From Actinomycetota bacterium (GTDB taxonomy: Bacteria > Actinomycetota > Acidimicrobiia > Acidimicrobiales > Acidimicrobilacustridaceae), in assembly GCA_009705225.1 (NCBI GenBank), contig WLCQ01000005.1, positions 1-42,708 of the forward strand: DNA of 42,708 nt, read 5' to 3'. The notes beneath the pieces are model-generated. The model was given only the letters and a program-made list of their open reading frames with translations, did no database searches and had not been told where the DNA came from. Positions 7,727 through 18,136 of the stretch are shown here, piece by piece; positions within the stretch are counted from its first letter, which is position 1; each line of letters opens with the position of its first letter. The position numbers and the translations under genes were made by a program.

Positions 7727-9808
7727 ATGTCCGACACACCTGTGTCCGAACCCACTCCAGCCCGCGAGCCCGAGCAAACGCCTCCGAACGCCTCGTCATC
7801 GCAGAGCCCGAGTACTGAGCCAACCGGCAACGCAACGAACGCCCCAACCGCTGCGACCCCGCCCGATGGCGGCGATGCCGGCGTTGGCGGCGAGCACTCC
7901 CAGGGTGACAGCGCCAATCGCAATCGTCGGCGACGAGGGTCAAGGGGTGGTCGGAACCGTTCCCGACCGGCTGGGGCGCGCCCCGACGGCGAATTCGATG
8001 GCGAAGGCGGCGAAGGCGGCGAGTCGTCTGGCCCAAACGGAGCCATCGCTGACTCGCCGAATCGTGCGCCGGAACGCCCACAGGCTGGCGCTCCATCAGC
8101 AACGGCAGTCCGCCCGCAAATCGGCGATTCCAGACCAGCGCCAGTAGTTGCCGGTGGTGCAACTGCTGTTGAGCCCAGCGACTCGGGCTCCAGCGCACCG
8201 GGTGAGGGTTCGAAGAACTCCCGACGGCGCCGGGGCGGCCGTGGTCGTGGCCAGGGCAGCCAGGGTGGTCAGGGCAGCCAGGGTGGTCAGGGCAGCCAAG
8301 GCGCTCAAGGCGGTCAGGGCAGCCAAGGCGGTCAAGGCGGTCAGGGGCAGAATTCACAGAGCCAGGGTGGAGGATCCAAGGGTGGTGGTCGTTCCGGCCA
8401 GCAGCGCCAGGGTTCCTCGAACCAGCGCGGAGGTCGCTCGCAGAACCAGCGGCCGGTTGAAGCAATCCTTGGCGGCGGTGGGCCAGAACTCGACGAGGAG
8501 ACGCTCGAACGGCGAAAAGGCCGTGAGCGAAACGGTCGTCCGGTCGGGCGCTATCTGATGACCGTCAGCGTCAGGCCCGAGGCCACCCAGATCGCCGTGC
8601 TCGAAGGTCGCAATCTCATCGAACACTTCGTCTCGAAGCCTGCCGATGATGTCGCTCAGATTCACGGCAACATTTACCTCGGCAAGGTTCAAAATGTGCT
8701 CCCGGGGATGGAAGCGGCATTCGTTGACATCTCCACTCCCAAGAATGCGGTGCTCTACCGCGGCGATGTGCAGTTCGACGCCGAGGAGATCGAAGGTGGG
8801 GGAGCCGCTCGTATCGAGCAGATCCTCCGGGCGAAGCAGCCGATCATCTGCCAGGTCACCAAGAACCCGATCGCCCACAAGGGAGCCCGTCTTACCCAAG
8901 AGGTTTCGCTTCCCGGGCGGTTCGTAGTGCTCATCCCCAATTCCTCGACCTATGGCATCTCGAAGCGATTGGCCGATGACGAGCGTCGGCGACTTCGATC
9001 GATCCTCGACAAGGTGAAACCTCCGCAACACGGTGTCATCGTTCGCACTGCCGCCGAGGGCGTGACCTCCGATGAGATCTCAGCCGACGTTCGCCGCTTG
9101 CTCTCGCAGTGGGAGCAGATCGAGAGTCGCGCTGCGAGCGTCCAAGCTCCAGCCCTGCTCTATCGGGAGCCTGATATGGCGCTCCGTGTCATCCGTGAGG
9201 AGTTCAACGATGACTACCGCGGAGTGATCATTGACGATCCGGTTCTCTTCGGTGAGGTCCATGACTACGTCTCGAGCATCTCGCCGGCCCTCGCTGATCG
9301 GGTCCAGTATTACGACCGATCGCTGGAGCCGCTATCGATCTTCGAACGTCATCATGTGCATGAGCAGCTTCATAAGGCGCTCGACCGCAAGGTCTGGCTC
9401 CCATCCGGTGGCTCTTTGATCATCGAACACACCGAGGCGCTCACTGTGGTCGACGTGAACACCGGCAAGAACGTCGGCTCCTCGAACCTCGAGGAGACGG
9501 TCTACCGGAACAATCTCGAGGCAGCGGTTGAAATCGCCAAGCAACTGAGGCTGCGTGACGTCGGCGGCATCATCGTCATCGACTTTATCGATATGGAGAT
9601 CCGCCAGAACCGTGACGACGTGATCCGGGTGTTCCGTGACGCACTGGCCCGGGACAAGACCCGGACCCAGGTGTTCGATATCTCCGAGCTCGGACTGGTC
9701 GAGATGACCCGAAAGCGCATCGGCGAAGGGCTTCTCGAGTCCTTTGCCGCCGGCTGCCCGGACTGTGAGGGCCGTGGTGTCCGAATCGACGGCTCCTTGC
9801 TGGGCTGA
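7727..9808 (+). CDS. rne: Ribonuclease E/G family protein with long N-terminal low-complexity extension
   Basis: S1 region (HGNIYLGKVQNVLPGMEAAFVDIS), DNase I-like catalytic region (ALTVVDVNTGKNVGSSNLEETVYRNNLEAAVEIAKQLRLRDVGGIIVIDFIDM), Zn-link CPDCEGRG; upstream of rplU-rpmA. Confidence 0.93.
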   Translation: MSDTPVSEPTPAREPEQTPPNASSSQSPSTEPTGNATNAPTAATPPDGGDAGVGGEHSQGDSANRNRRRRGSRGGRNRSRPAGARPDGEFDGEGGEGGESSGPNGAIADSPNRAPERPQAGAPSATAVRPQIGDSRPAPVVAGGATAVEPSDSGSSAPGEGSKNSRRRRGGRGRGQGSQGGQGSQGGQGSQGAQGGQGSQGGQGGQGQNSQSQGGGSKGGGRSGQQRQGSSNQRGGRSQNQRPVEAILGGGGPELDEETLERRKGRERNGRPVGRYLMTVSVRPEATQIAVLEGRNLIEHFVSKPADDVAQIHGNIYLGKVQNVLPGMEAAFVDISTPKNAVLYRGDVQFDAEEIEGGGAARIEQILRAKQPIICQVTKNPIAHKGARLTQEVSLPGRFVVLIPNSSTYGISKRLADDERRRLRSILDKVKPPQHGVIVRTAAEGVTSDEISADVRRLLSQWEQIESRAASVQAPALLYREPDMALRVIREEFNDDYRGVIIDDPVLFGEVHDYVSSISPALADRVQYYDRSLEPLSIFERHHVHEQLHKALDRKVWLPSGGSLIIEHTEALTVVDVNTGKNVGSSNLEETVYRNNLEAAVEIAKQLRLRDVGGIIVIDFIDMEIRQNRDDVIRVFRDALARDKTRTQVFDISELGLVEMTRKRIGEGLLESFAAGCPDCEGRGVRIDGSLLG
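8249..8347 (+). repeat. Imperfect in-frame tandem repeat encoding (GQGSQG)n in the RNase E/G N-terminal arm
   Basis: 18-nt units ggtcagggcagccagggt repeat with 9-nt partial units; protein GQGSQGGQGSQGGQGSQGAQGGQGSQGGQGGQG. Confidence 0.9.
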
Positions 9809-9855
9809 TGCCCAGTTTTTCCCCTATCCACTACTTCAGCTAAGGTCATTCTCCT

Positions 9856-10161
9856 ATGTATGCCGTGATCCAAACCGGTGGTAAGCAGTATCGAGTCCAA
9901 GAAGGTGAGCGTCTCGAGGTTGAACGCCTCGGAGACGCCGATGAGGTCACCCTCACGCCAATCCTTCTTGTCGACGGCGATGCTGTTCTCGCCACGCCTG
10001 CCCAACTCTCCGGTGCCAAAGTCACCGCCCGTATCGTGGGCGAGGCAAAGGGACCGAAGGTCATCGGCTTCACCTACAAGAACAAGGCCAATGAGCGTCG
10101 TCGCTGGGGTCACCGCCAGCACTACGCCACCATTGAAATCACCGGAATCTCGAAGGGTTGA
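9856..10161 (+). CDS. rplU: 50S ribosomal protein L21
   Basis: MYAVIQTGGKQYRVQEGERLEVERL; followed by rpmA. Confidence 0.98.
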   Translation: MYAVIQTGGKQYRVQEGERLEVERLGDADEVTLTPILLVDGDAVLATPAQLSGAKVTARIVGEAKGPKVIGFTYKNKANERRRWGHRQHYATIEITGISKG

Positions 10162-10164
10162 ACC

Positions 10165-10419
10165 ATGTCAAAGACTAAAGGTGGCGGCTCAACCCGCAAC
10201 GGACGCGACTCAAACGCTCAGCGTCTCGGCGTGAAGCGCTTCGATGGACAGGAAGTCACTGCTGGCACGATCCTCGTGCGTCAGCGTGGCACCCGTATCC
10301 ATCCAGGCGAGAACGTCGGGAAGGGCAACGACGACACACTGTTCGCCCTTACAGAAGGAACCGTGAAGTTCGGTTCCCGTAAGGGTCGCAAGCTCGTGGA
10401 CATCCTTCCCGTCAGCTGA
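10165..10419 (+). CDS. rpmA: 50S ribosomal protein L27
   Basis: [62 protein letters not shown]. Confidence 0.98.
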   Translation: MSKTKGGGSTRNGRDSNAQRLGVKRFDGQEVTAGTILVRQRGTRIHPGENVGKGNDDTLFALTEGTVKFGSRKGRKLVDILPVS

Positions 10420-10442
10420 GCATTCTTTGCATTCGATCTTTC

Positions 10443-10468
10443 AAGGAGCGGCCCACGGGCCGCTCCTT
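10443..10468. terminator. Probable bidirectional rho-independent terminator (rpmA / dgt)
   Basis: Perfect inverted repeat AAGGAGCGGCCC-AC-GGGCCGCTCCTT between convergent genes, followed by TGTTCGTTT on the + strand. Confidence 0.85.
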
Positions 10469-10488
10469 GTTCGTTTCTGACGTCGGTT

Positions 10489-11646
10489 TCAGAGGCCGAA
10501 TCGGCTATCGAGTCCACGGGGCAATGAGTCGGGATCCCAGTTGAGCTCGCGGACTGCGGTCACGCAGGCGAATCGGTCGGTCATGCCGGCGACGTAACCA
10601 ACCGCATGATGAAGCGACGCCGCAGCACCCATAGGGGTTCGCTCGGCGGAGTCGGGAAGTAGTTGTGGTCGTTCGGCGAAATGTTCGACCAGTGCCTGCA
10701 GGACCGTGACGACATCGCGTCCCTGTCTGATGGATTCCGGTCGGAGGTAGATCTGCTCGTAGTTGGTCGATCGGAACGCTGACAACGCCTCTGCGAACTG
10801 TTGGGTCATCGCGATATGGCCTGCTGCGGCCGTGCCGTTCACCACGCCGGAGATGAAGGTGCGTATCCATGAGGATCTGGTCGACCCGCAGGCATCAGTG
10901 ACGGTTCGCGGCAGCGCAGCCGGAGTGATGACTTCAGCATTGACGGCATCCTCGAAGTCGTGGCAGACGTAGGCGATACGGTCGGCCCAACTCACAACCT
11001 CTCCCTCCGGGGTGGCTGGGGCTGGACGGGACCACGAGTGGTTCCGAACGCCGTCGAGGGTCTCTGCACAGAGATTGAGTGGGGCCAGAACGACGTCGGC
11101 TCCCCAGACGGCGTGGTCGAAGCCATCAGGAAGATACGGGGCAAAGGCATCCTCACTGGCATGGCCGCCGGGGCCGTGTCCGCAATCGTGTCCGAGCGCG
11201 ATCGCCTCGGTCAGCGCTTCGTTGAGGCCGAGGGCGCGGGAGATTGCGACGGCGATCTGGGCAACCTCAAGCGCGTGCGTGAGGCGAGTTCGTTGATGAT
11301 CGTCGGGGAAGATGAACACCTGGGTCTTCCCGGCAAGTCGTCGGAAAGCAGTCGACGCGTGGAGGATTCGGTCGCGGTCGCGTTCGAAACAGGTTCGGAG
11401 CGGGTCTGGTTCCTCGCGAACCGCGCGATTCCCGGCACCAACGGCCTGAGTTGCTCCTGCGGTCAGGTGCTGTCGCTCATGCTCTTCACGCTGGATCCGA
11501 TCGAATATCGCCGGAATTCCGACCCGCGGTCCGGAGTCTCGATGTGCGTGCGCGGTGGCGCCGGTTCCGGTGTGGGCATGCATGGTGGATGCCCACGTGC
11601 GCGCACGTTCGCTGAGTTCTTCCTCGGGGAGGTCCTCGATCGCCAT
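10489..11646 (-). CDS. dgt: Deoxyguanosinetriphosphate triphosphohydrolase-like protein (HD domain)
   Basis: HD motifs RTRLTHALEVAQIA, HDCGHGPGGHASE, ADRIAYVCHDFEDA. Confidence 0.93.
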   Translation of the reverse strand: MAIEDLPEEELSERARTWASTMHAHTGTGATAHAHRDSGPRVGIPAIFDRIQREEHERQHLTAGATQAVGAGNRAVREEPDPLRTCFERDRDRILHASTAFRRLAGKTQVFIFPDDHQRTRLTHALEVAQIAVAISRALGLNEALTEAIALGHDCGHGPGGHASEDAFAPYLPDGFDHAVWGADVVLAPLNLCAETLDGVRNHSWSRPAPATPEGEVVSWADRIAYVCHDFEDAVNAEVITPAALPRTVTDACGSTRSSWIRTFISGVVNGTAAAGHIAMTQQFAEALSAFRSTNYEQIYLRPESIRQGRDVVTVLQALVEHFAERPQLLPDSAERTPMGAAASLHHAVGYVAGMTDRFACVTAVRELNWDPDSLPRGLDSRFGL

Positions 11647-11743
11647 GTGGAGAGTCTCTCAGGGAGGTGTGACAGCGTGCCCAAGGCGCCCTTCACGGAG
11701 CGCTGACCGCCGATGACCGAACTACCTCCTAGGCTGAGGAGCA

Positions 11744-13036
11744 GTGTCCGGATTCGTCGATGAATGTCAACTCAATGTCAGAGGCGGGGATGGCGGCGCT
11801 GGCTGCGTCGCGTTCCGCCGAGAGGCCCACGTCGCCAAGGGCGGACCCGATGGCGGTGATGGCGGTTCGGGCGGGAGTATCTGGCTCGTCGCCGATCGCA
11901 ACGTCGCCTCGTTGCTCGCCTTCCGGGATCATCCGCACCGTCGAGCGCCCAATGGCACCCACGGGCAGGGAAAGAAGAAGCATGGCGCCGGCGGAGACGA
12001 CCTGATCGTCTACGTCCCCGAGGGAACTGTTGTCCTCGATCGTGACGGTCATGTGCTGGCCGACCTTGTTACCAAGGGTGATCGCTGGCTCGCTGCAGCA
12101 GGTGGCAGGGGAGGCAAGGGCAACGCCCGCTTTCTCTCGAACCGCCGGCGGGCTCCTTCCTTCGCTGAACAAGGGGAGCTCGGTGAGGAGCAGTGGCTCA
12201 ACCTCGAACTGAAGCTGATGGCCGACGTGGCCCTTGTGGGGTTCCCGAATGTCGGAAAGTCCACACTCATCTCCCGGGTTTCGGCGGCGAAGCCGAAGAT
12301 CGCCGATTATCCCTTCACGACGCTCGAACCAAATCTCGGTGTGGTCCGCCTCGATGATGGCTATGAGTATGTCGTCGCCGACATTCCAGGCCTCATCGAA
12401 GGAGCGAGCGAGGGCAAGGGGCTCGGTCATCGATTCCTGCGCCATATCGAACGTGCTCGCGTGCTGGTCCTTCTCATCGATCTCGCGGGCGGGGTCACGG
12501 GGTCAACTGCAGAGGCACCTGCTGTCCAGGCGCAGGTGCTGCTTGACGAACTTGCGGCCTACGAGCCGGATCTTCTCGATCGCCCTCGCATGATCATCGG
12601 GTCCCGTTCTGATCTCGCCTCTGAACCCGACCAGTCGACTGACGGCGACACCTCGTTCACGACCGAAGATGGTCTGACGCTCGACCTACGCATCTCAGCT
12701 GTCACCGGGGCTGGTCTGCCCCGACTGACCGGTCTGATGGCAGACCTCGTACGCGAGGCGCGATCCTTCGAGCCTGAGCCGGAAGGCTTCATCGTCCATC
12801 GACCGATCGCAGAGGGATTCAGGATCGAACGCGAGGACGATGGGAGCTATCGAGTCGTCGGGCGTCAGGCCGAGCGTGCGGTTGCTCTCTCGGATCTCAC
12901 GAATCTGGAAGCACTCGATTTCGCCCATGGTCGTCTCAAGAAACTCGGGGTCGACAAGGCCCTCGCCAGGGCCGGGGCCCAAGAGGGCGACATCGTCAGG
13001 ATCGGCGGGCTCAACTTCCAATACGAGGAGGACTGA
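11744..13036 (+). CDS. obgE: GTPase ObgE/CgtA
   Basis: Obg fold (GGDGGAGCVAFRREAHVAKGGPDGGDGGSGG), G1 GFPNVGKSTLIS, G3 DIPGLIEGA, C-terminal Obg_C domain; GTG start. Confidence 0.97.
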   Translation: MSGFVDECQLNVRGGDGGAGCVAFRREAHVAKGGPDGGDGGSGGSIWLVADRNVASLLAFRDHPHRRAPNGTHGQGKKKHGAGGDDLIVYVPEGTVVLDRDGHVLADLVTKGDRWLAAAGGRGGKGNARFLSNRRRAPSFAEQGELGEEQWLNLELKLMADVALVGFPNVGKSTLISRVSAAKPKIADYPFTTLEPNLGVVRLDDGYEYVVADIPGLIEGASEGKGLGHRFLRHIERARVLVLLIDLAGGVTGSTAEAPAVQAQVLLDELAAYEPDLLDRPRMIIGSRSDLASEPDQSTDGDTSFTTEDGLTLDLRISAVTGAGLPRLTGLMADLVREARSFEPEPEGFIVHRPIAEGFRIEREDDGSYRVVGRQAERAVALSDLTNLEALDFAHGRLKKLGVDKALARAGAQEGDIVRIGGLNFQYEED

Positions 13037-13038
13037 CG

Positions 13039-14100
13039 GTGATCATCGTGGCCAAGATCGGCACTTCGTCCCTCACTGACGATTCCGGGATCATTCGTCA
13101 CGATGCAATCTCGAAACTTTGCGCCGAGGTTGCCGAACTGCATTCGCAGGGTCACTCCGTGGTCATTGTCACCTCCGGCGCCATCGGAGCTGGTCTCCCA
13201 GCGCTCGGTCTCGGCGGCGAGAACCGTCCGAAAGATGCCGTCACACTCCAGGCTCTTTCGGCGGTCGGTCAGAGTCGGCTCATGGGGGTGTACGACTCGG
13301 AGCTTTCCACCCACGGCCTCGTGCCCGGGCAGGTCCTGATGGCCCCGTTGGATTTCATTGAACGACGTCAGTATCTGCAGGCTCGCGGCACGCTCAACCG
13401 GTTGCTCGAGCTCGGAGTGGTTCCGGTGGTGAACGAGAACGACGCCATTGCCGACGACGAGATCCGATTCGGCGATAACGATCGCATCTCAGCGCTTGTT
13501 GCACAGCTCATCGGGGCTGACCTGCTCGTTCTGCTCACCGACACGCAAGGTCTGCTATCGGCCGATCCCCGCCTCGATCCCAATGCGACACTCATCGAAG
13601 AGATCGTCGAGTTCGACAAGGAGATCGAGGCAGCGGCTGGAGGTCCCGGCACCGCCGGCGGAAGCGGTGGGATGGCATCCAAACTGGCGGCGGCCAAGAT
13701 CGCAGCCTGGTCCGGTATACGAACGGTGATCGCTTCCGCATCGCGTCCCAACGTGTTGCGTGAGGCTGTGGCAGGAGTTGCTGGCGTCGGCACCATCGTC
13801 GCCCCCCATGATCGCCAGATCCCGGCGAGAAAGCTCTGGATCGCATTTGCAGTCCGATCCTCGGGGACACTGATCGTCGATGATGGCGCCCGCCGAGCCC
13901 TCGAGCGTGGTGGTGTTTCGCTTCTTGCCGCCGGATTGATCTCATCGTCAGGGGATTTTCTTGCCGATGACGCCGTTGAGATCGCTGATCAGTCAGGCGA
14001 GGTCTTCGGCAAGGGTCTCGTCCGGGTCGGGTGTGATGATCTCCCACATGCGAGTTCCGTTGTCGTGGTCCACGCCGACGATCTCGTCATCCTCGGCTGA
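13039..14100 (+). CDS. proB: Glutamate 5-kinase (with C-terminal PUA domain)
   Basis: VAKIGTSSLTD, VTSGAIGAGLPALG, VNENDAIADDEIRFGDND, GTAGGSGGMASKLAAAKIA; PUA-like C-terminus; GTG start. Confidence 0.95.
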   Translation: MIIVAKIGTSSLTDDSGIIRHDAISKLCAEVAELHSQGHSVVIVTSGAIGAGLPALGLGGENRPKDAVTLQALSAVGQSRLMGVYDSELSTHGLVPGQVLMAPLDFIERRQYLQARGTLNRLLELGVVPVVNENDAIADDEIRFGDNDRISALVAQLIGADLLVLLTDTQGLLSADPRLDPNATLIEEIVEFDKEIEAAAGGPGTAGGSGGMASKLAAAKIAAWSGIRTVIASASRPNVLREAVAGVAGVGTIVAPHDRQIPARKLWIAFAVRSSGTLIVDDGARRALERGGVSLLAAGLISSSGDFLADDAVEIADQSGEVFGKGLVRVGCDDLPHASSVVVVHADDLVILG

Positions 14101-14112
14101 CTCGATTCCACG

Positions 14113-14125
14113 CCTCGCGGCGAGG
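14113..14125. terminator. Compact hairpin at the convergent proB/murJ junction (possible terminator)
   Basis: CCTCG-CGG-CGAGG perfect inverted repeat; no clear U-tract. Confidence 0.3.
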
Positions 14126-14154
14126 TCGGCGAGATCCCCCGGCGAAATGCGTCC

Positions 14155-15747
14155 TCATCGCCGCCGTAGCCGGGCCATCACCAATTGTGTTTCCTCGGAT
14201 CGCAGAGCGATGAGGCAAACCACATAGGAAGCCATCCCAGCGCCGCCGACCAAGAGAAGTTGTGTCAGCGCGTTGACGCGAAGCAGGTGGTTGCCGATCA
14301 CCATCACCACGGTCATCGCTGCTGCGGCAAGGATCTGGCGCGAGAGAGCACGCAATGTTCTTGCCTCGAGGATGGTTCCGATTCGCCGCTGAAGTACGAC
14401 AAGCGCGACGACCCCGAACAGCGCGTAGGCGATCGTGAATGATGCCGCGAGACCCACGACACCGAACCTGTCCAGCAGGAGGAGTGCGAAAACGAGGTTC
14501 GCAATGTTCTCGCCAAGATTGATGATGAACGGAGTGCGGGTATCGCGCAACGCATAGAAACCGCGCATCGCGTAGAGGTAGACCGAGAACATCGGAAGTC
14601 CCACAGCGAACGCCATAAGGGTCCTTGCGGTCAGGTCGCCCGACGCGAGGTCGAAGCTTCCGTGCTCGAGTACGAGAGCGACGATCGGATGAGCCAGAGC
14701 CACCAGACCGATCGTCAGTGGGAAAATGACGACCGGCAGCAGTCGGAAGCCGGCGGCGAACCGATCGCGCAGTTCGTCGAGTTCCCCTCTGGCCCATGCT
14801 GCGGCCATCTCAGGTGTGTACGCAGTCATCACTGAAACGGTCCAGAGCCCATACGGGAGTTGGAAGAAGATGTAGGCGTATGCGTACTCGGTGACCCCTT
14901 CGATCCCGTTCGCGAGGGTCTGGATGACGATGTATGCAATGAGATTGCTGATCACGTAGCCGAGCGTCCAACCGGACAGACGTCCGATCTCGCGCACGGC
15001 CGGGTGCCTGGGTTGGAATCTCCAGCGCAGAGAGATCCCGGCAGCGCGAATTGCCGGCCACAGCACCGCGGTCATGGCGGTAATGCCAAGCGTTGTGCCG
15101 AGCCCTATGTACAGGAGCAGGAGATTGTCGTGGGCGACCTGCTCGAAGGTCGGTGCCGATCCACCCGCCACTCGGGGAAGGGCGAGGAACACGAGGATCA
15201 CAATGAGGTTGTTGAGAACCGGAGCGAAAGCCGGAACGGCGAATGAGCGACGGGCGTTGAGGAGCGCCGTACCCAGACTCGAAAGTCCGTAGAAGAGCAC
15301 TTGTGGCAGGAAGAGGATCAGAAGAGGAACTGCGACGGTCGCCTGTGCGTCAGCCTGAGCCTCACTGCTGTTGAGGTTGAAGATTGCGATGATCAATGGT
15401 GCACACGCAATCGCGAGCACAGTTGCCGCAAGCAACACAACGAAAATCACCGTGGCGACGGCGTTGATTGCGTCGTCATCTCGGTCTATGTGCTCGACGA
15501 TGACTGGTACCAACGTCGCCGAAAGGATTCCTCCTAGGACGAGGTCGTAGAGCAGGTTCGGCGTGTTGTTGGCGAGGTTGTAGGACTCCGCCAGCGCTGT
15601 CGCTCCAATCGCATAGGCGATGACCGCGACCCGAATGAATCCCGTGATCCGGCTGAGTCCCGTGCCGAGGGCGACGACCGAACTCGATCGCAGCAGCTGG
15701 CGATCGCTCCTCGGCACAGCCGGCTCTTCGGCGGGTCGGCTCATCAC
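14155..15747 (-). CDS. murJ: Lipid II flippase MurJ (MVF family)
   Basis: Multi-TM 530 aa; [52 protein letters not shown] is typical of MurJ/MviN. Confidence 0.92.
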   Translation of the reverse strand: MMSRPAEEPAVPRSDRQLLRSSSVVALGTGLSRITGFIRVAVIAYAIGATALAESYNLANNTPNLLYDLVLGGILSATLVPVIVEHIDRDDDAINAVATVIFVVLLAATVLAIACAPLIIAIFNLNSSEAQADAQATVAVPLLILFLPQVLFYGLSSLGTALLNARRSFAVPAFAPVLNNLIVILVFLALPRVAGGSAPTFEQVAHDNLLLLYIGLGTTLGITAMTAVLWPAIRAAGISLRWRFQPRHPAVREIGRLSGWTLGYVISNLIAYIVIQTLANGIEGVTEYAYAYIFFQLPYGLWTVSVMTAYTPEMAAAWARGELDELRDRFAAGFRLLPVVIFPLTIGLVALAHPIVALVLEHGSFDLASGDLTARTLMAFAVGLPMFSVYLYAMRGFYALRDTRTPFIINLGENIANLVFALLLLDRFGVVGLAASFTIAYALFGVVALVVLQRRIGTILEARTLRALSRQILAAAAMTVVMVIGNHLLRVNALTQLLLVGGAGMASYVVCLIALRSEETQLVMARLRRR

Positions 15748-15831
15748 TTCAACCGTAGTTCGGGAAGTATCTGGGAAAGGGCGTCAACGGACAGTGCCGA
15801 CCAGGACTGTCGCCCGATTATCGTCAGTCCC

Positions 15832-17130
15832 GTGACCGCTACCTCTTCAAACGCCGAATCCACACCTATGGCTGTGTCCGGGCCCCTCGACCAGCAGATG
15901 GCTGTGCTCGGACGCCGAGCGAAGTCTGCCTCCCGGGTTCTCGCCGGAGCGTCGTCAGACCTCAAGGACCGCGCGCTTCTTCAAGCGGCCGACGCTCTGG
16001 TTGCCCGCTCTTCGGAAATTCTTGCCGCGAATGCTCAGGACGTTCTCGCGGCTGAAGAAGATGGAGTCGCCCCCACCGTCATCGACCGTCTCCGGCTCAC
16101 GCCAGCTCGCGTCGAGTCAATGGCTGCAGGTCTTCGTCAGGTGGCCGGACTCCCTGATCCGGTCGGAGAGGTTCTCGATGGCTGGGTTCGCCCCAACGGC
16201 CTGCGAATCTCGCGAGTTCGCGTTCCCCTTGGGGTTGTCGCAATCATCTACGAGAACCGACCGAACGTCACCTCTGACGCGGCGGGGCTCTGCCTGAAGT
16301 CGGGCAACGCCGCTTTCCTGCGGGGTTCGTCTGGGGCGATCCGTTCCAACATCGTCATCGCCACGGTGCTTCGAGACGCCATCGAGGCCGCCGGTCTGCC
16401 GGCTGATTCGATCATCCTCGTCGAGGACACGAGTCGAGAAGCCGCTGTTGCGTTCATGCGACAGCGAGACACCGTCGACTGCCTCATTCCACGCGGTGGC
16501 CCCTCGCTCATCCAGTCGATCCTCGAGAACGCAACGGTGCCCTATGTGATCGATGGTGACGGGAATTGTCATGTGTATGTCGACGCCGATGCCGACCTCG
16601 ACATGGCGCTCAGGGTCATTGTGAACGCGAAGACACAGCGCCCCTCGGTCTGCAATGCGGCCGAGACCCTTCTGGTTCATCGCGCCGTCGCATCGGAGTT
16701 CCTTCCGATGGCCGCGTTGGCTCTTGAAGGAGTCGAGCTGATTGCCGACCCGGTCGCGGCTGGATATCTGCCTGAATCCACCCCAGCCGATGAACTCGCC
16801 TGGTCCACTGAATTCCTCGATCTTCGTCTTGCCGTGAAGGTGGTCGATGATCTCGATGCAGCGATCGACCACATCGCCACCTACGGATCGGGTCACTCGG
16901 AAGCAATCATCACCAGTTCACTCCGAACCGCCGATCGGTTCACCGCGGAGGTCGACGCAGCGGCAGTTGTCGTGAACGCCTCGACCAGATTCGTCGACGG
17001 CGAGGAGTTCGGTTTCGGCGCTGAGATCGGTATCTCGACCCAGAAACTCCATGCGCGCGGCCCGATGGGACTGCGGGAACTGACCTGTGTGAAGTTCATC
17101 GTGCGGGGCGATGGACAGGTTCGAGGCTGA
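15832..17130 (+). CDS. proA: Gamma-glutamyl phosphate reductase
   Basis: [91 protein letters not shown] start. Confidence 0.96.
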   Translation: MTATSSNAESTPMAVSGPLDQQMAVLGRRAKSASRVLAGASSDLKDRALLQAADALVARSSEILAANAQDVLAAEEDGVAPTVIDRLRLTPARVESMAAGLRQVAGLPDPVGEVLDGWVRPNGLRISRVRVPLGVVAIIYENRPNVTSDAAGLCLKSGNAAFLRGSSGAIRSNIVIATVLRDAIEAAGLPADSIILVEDTSREAAVAFMRQRDTVDCLIPRGGPSLIQSILENATVPYVIDGDGNCHVYVDADADLDMALRVIVNAKTQRPSVCNAAETLLVHRAVASEFLPMAALALEGVELIADPVAAGYLPESTPADELAWSTEFLDLRLAVKVVDDLDAAIDHIATYGSGHSEAIITSSLRTADRFTAEVDAAAVVVNASTRFVDGEEFGFGAEIGISTQKLHARGPMGLRELTCVKFIVRGDGQVRG

Positions 17131-17204
17131 CGACAGCCTCGACACGTCCGCCTTCCGAGCACAGGAATCGGACCGACAGCCCTCCGACCGATAAGTTCCA
17201 CAGG

Positions 17205-18107
17205 ATGGATTCTCGATTCGATTCCCCCGATGCCGTCCGCTCCAGACTTCGCGAAGTCGACTACCTGTCCGACGATGCGATCGCCGGAGTCGTGTTCCTT
17301 GCCGATCGGCTCGGGAAGCCGATCCTCGTCGAGGGTCCGGCTGGAACGGGCAAGACCCAGCTGGCCAAGTCCGTGGCCGAGATCCTCGGAGCGAGGCTCA
17401 TTCGTCTCCAGTGCTACGAGGGTCTTGACGAGTCAAAGGCACTGTACGAATGGAACTACAAGAAGCAGCTCCTGCGCATCCAGGCTGAGCGGAACAATGA
17501 ATCCACATGGGAGGACATCGAGACCGACATCTTCTCCGACGAGTTCCTTCTCACCCGTCCGCTGCTCGAGGCCATCCGCTCAGATGACCCGGTCGTGCTG
17601 CTGATCGACGAGGTTGATCGCGTCGAGATCGAAACCGAAGCACTTCTTCTCGAGATCCTCTCGGACTATCAGGTCTCCATCCCCGAACTCGGAACCATCA
17701 CCGCCAAGCAGATCCCGATGGTGTTCCTCACGTCGAACAACACCCGCGAGCTGTCCGAAGCACTCAAGCGTCGGTGCCTGTTCCTGCATATCGATTATCC
17801 CGATATGGAACGGGAGAAGGAGATCGTCCTTACGAGGGTCCCCGAGATCACCGACAATCTTGCCGATCAGGTCACCCGAATCGTTCGGTCGATTCGCCAG
17901 ATGGAACTCAAGAAGTCTCCGTCTGTTTCTGAGACCATCGATTGGGCGAGAACTTTGCTCATGCTCGGTGTCGAGTCGATTACCGAAGCTGATGCAATCG
18001 ACACACTCAATATCCTGCTCAAGTACCAGAGCGATATCACCCGAGCCACCAAAGAACTCTCGGCCGACACCACGCAGCGCCGTCCCGGCGTTCCGCGTAC
18101 CTCCTGA
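17205..18107 (+). CDS. MoxR-family AAA+ ATPase
   Basis: Walker A VEGPAGTGKTQLAKS, Walker B VLLIDEVDRVE, sensor TSNNTRELSEALKRRCLF; paired with a VWA gene. Confidence 0.92.
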   Translation: MDSRFDSPDAVRSRLREVDYLSDDAIAGVVFLADRLGKPILVEGPAGTGKTQLAKSVAEILGARLIRLQCYEGLDESKALYEWNYKKQLLRIQAERNNESTWEDIETDIFSDEFLLTRPLLEAIRSDDPVVLLIDEVDRVEIETEALLLEILSDYQVSIPELGTITAKQIPMVFLTSNNTRELSEALKRRCLFLHIDYPDMEREKEIVLTRVPEITDNLADQVTRIVRSIRQMELKKSPSVSETIDWARTLLMLGVESITEADAIDTLNILLKYQSDITRATKELSADTTQRRPGVPRTS

Positions 18108-18136
18108 TCGAACCGAATTCCGATCGACGGGATCCC

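Noticed and set aside
8096-8335. Leu/Ala/Thr repeat protein on the minus strand (MTALAALTALSALAALTTLAALTTLAALA)
   Set aside because: Antisense reading of the rne GQGSQG coding repeat; a composition artefact.
8249-8347. Possible CRISPR-like repeat array
   Set aside because: Units are contiguous, in-frame, without spacers, and encode a low-complexity protein arm.
9809-9855. Possible promoter or r-protein leader upstream of rplU
   Set aside because: Only 47 bp with weak -10-like TAAGGT and no convincing -35 or conserved L21 leader structure visible by eye.
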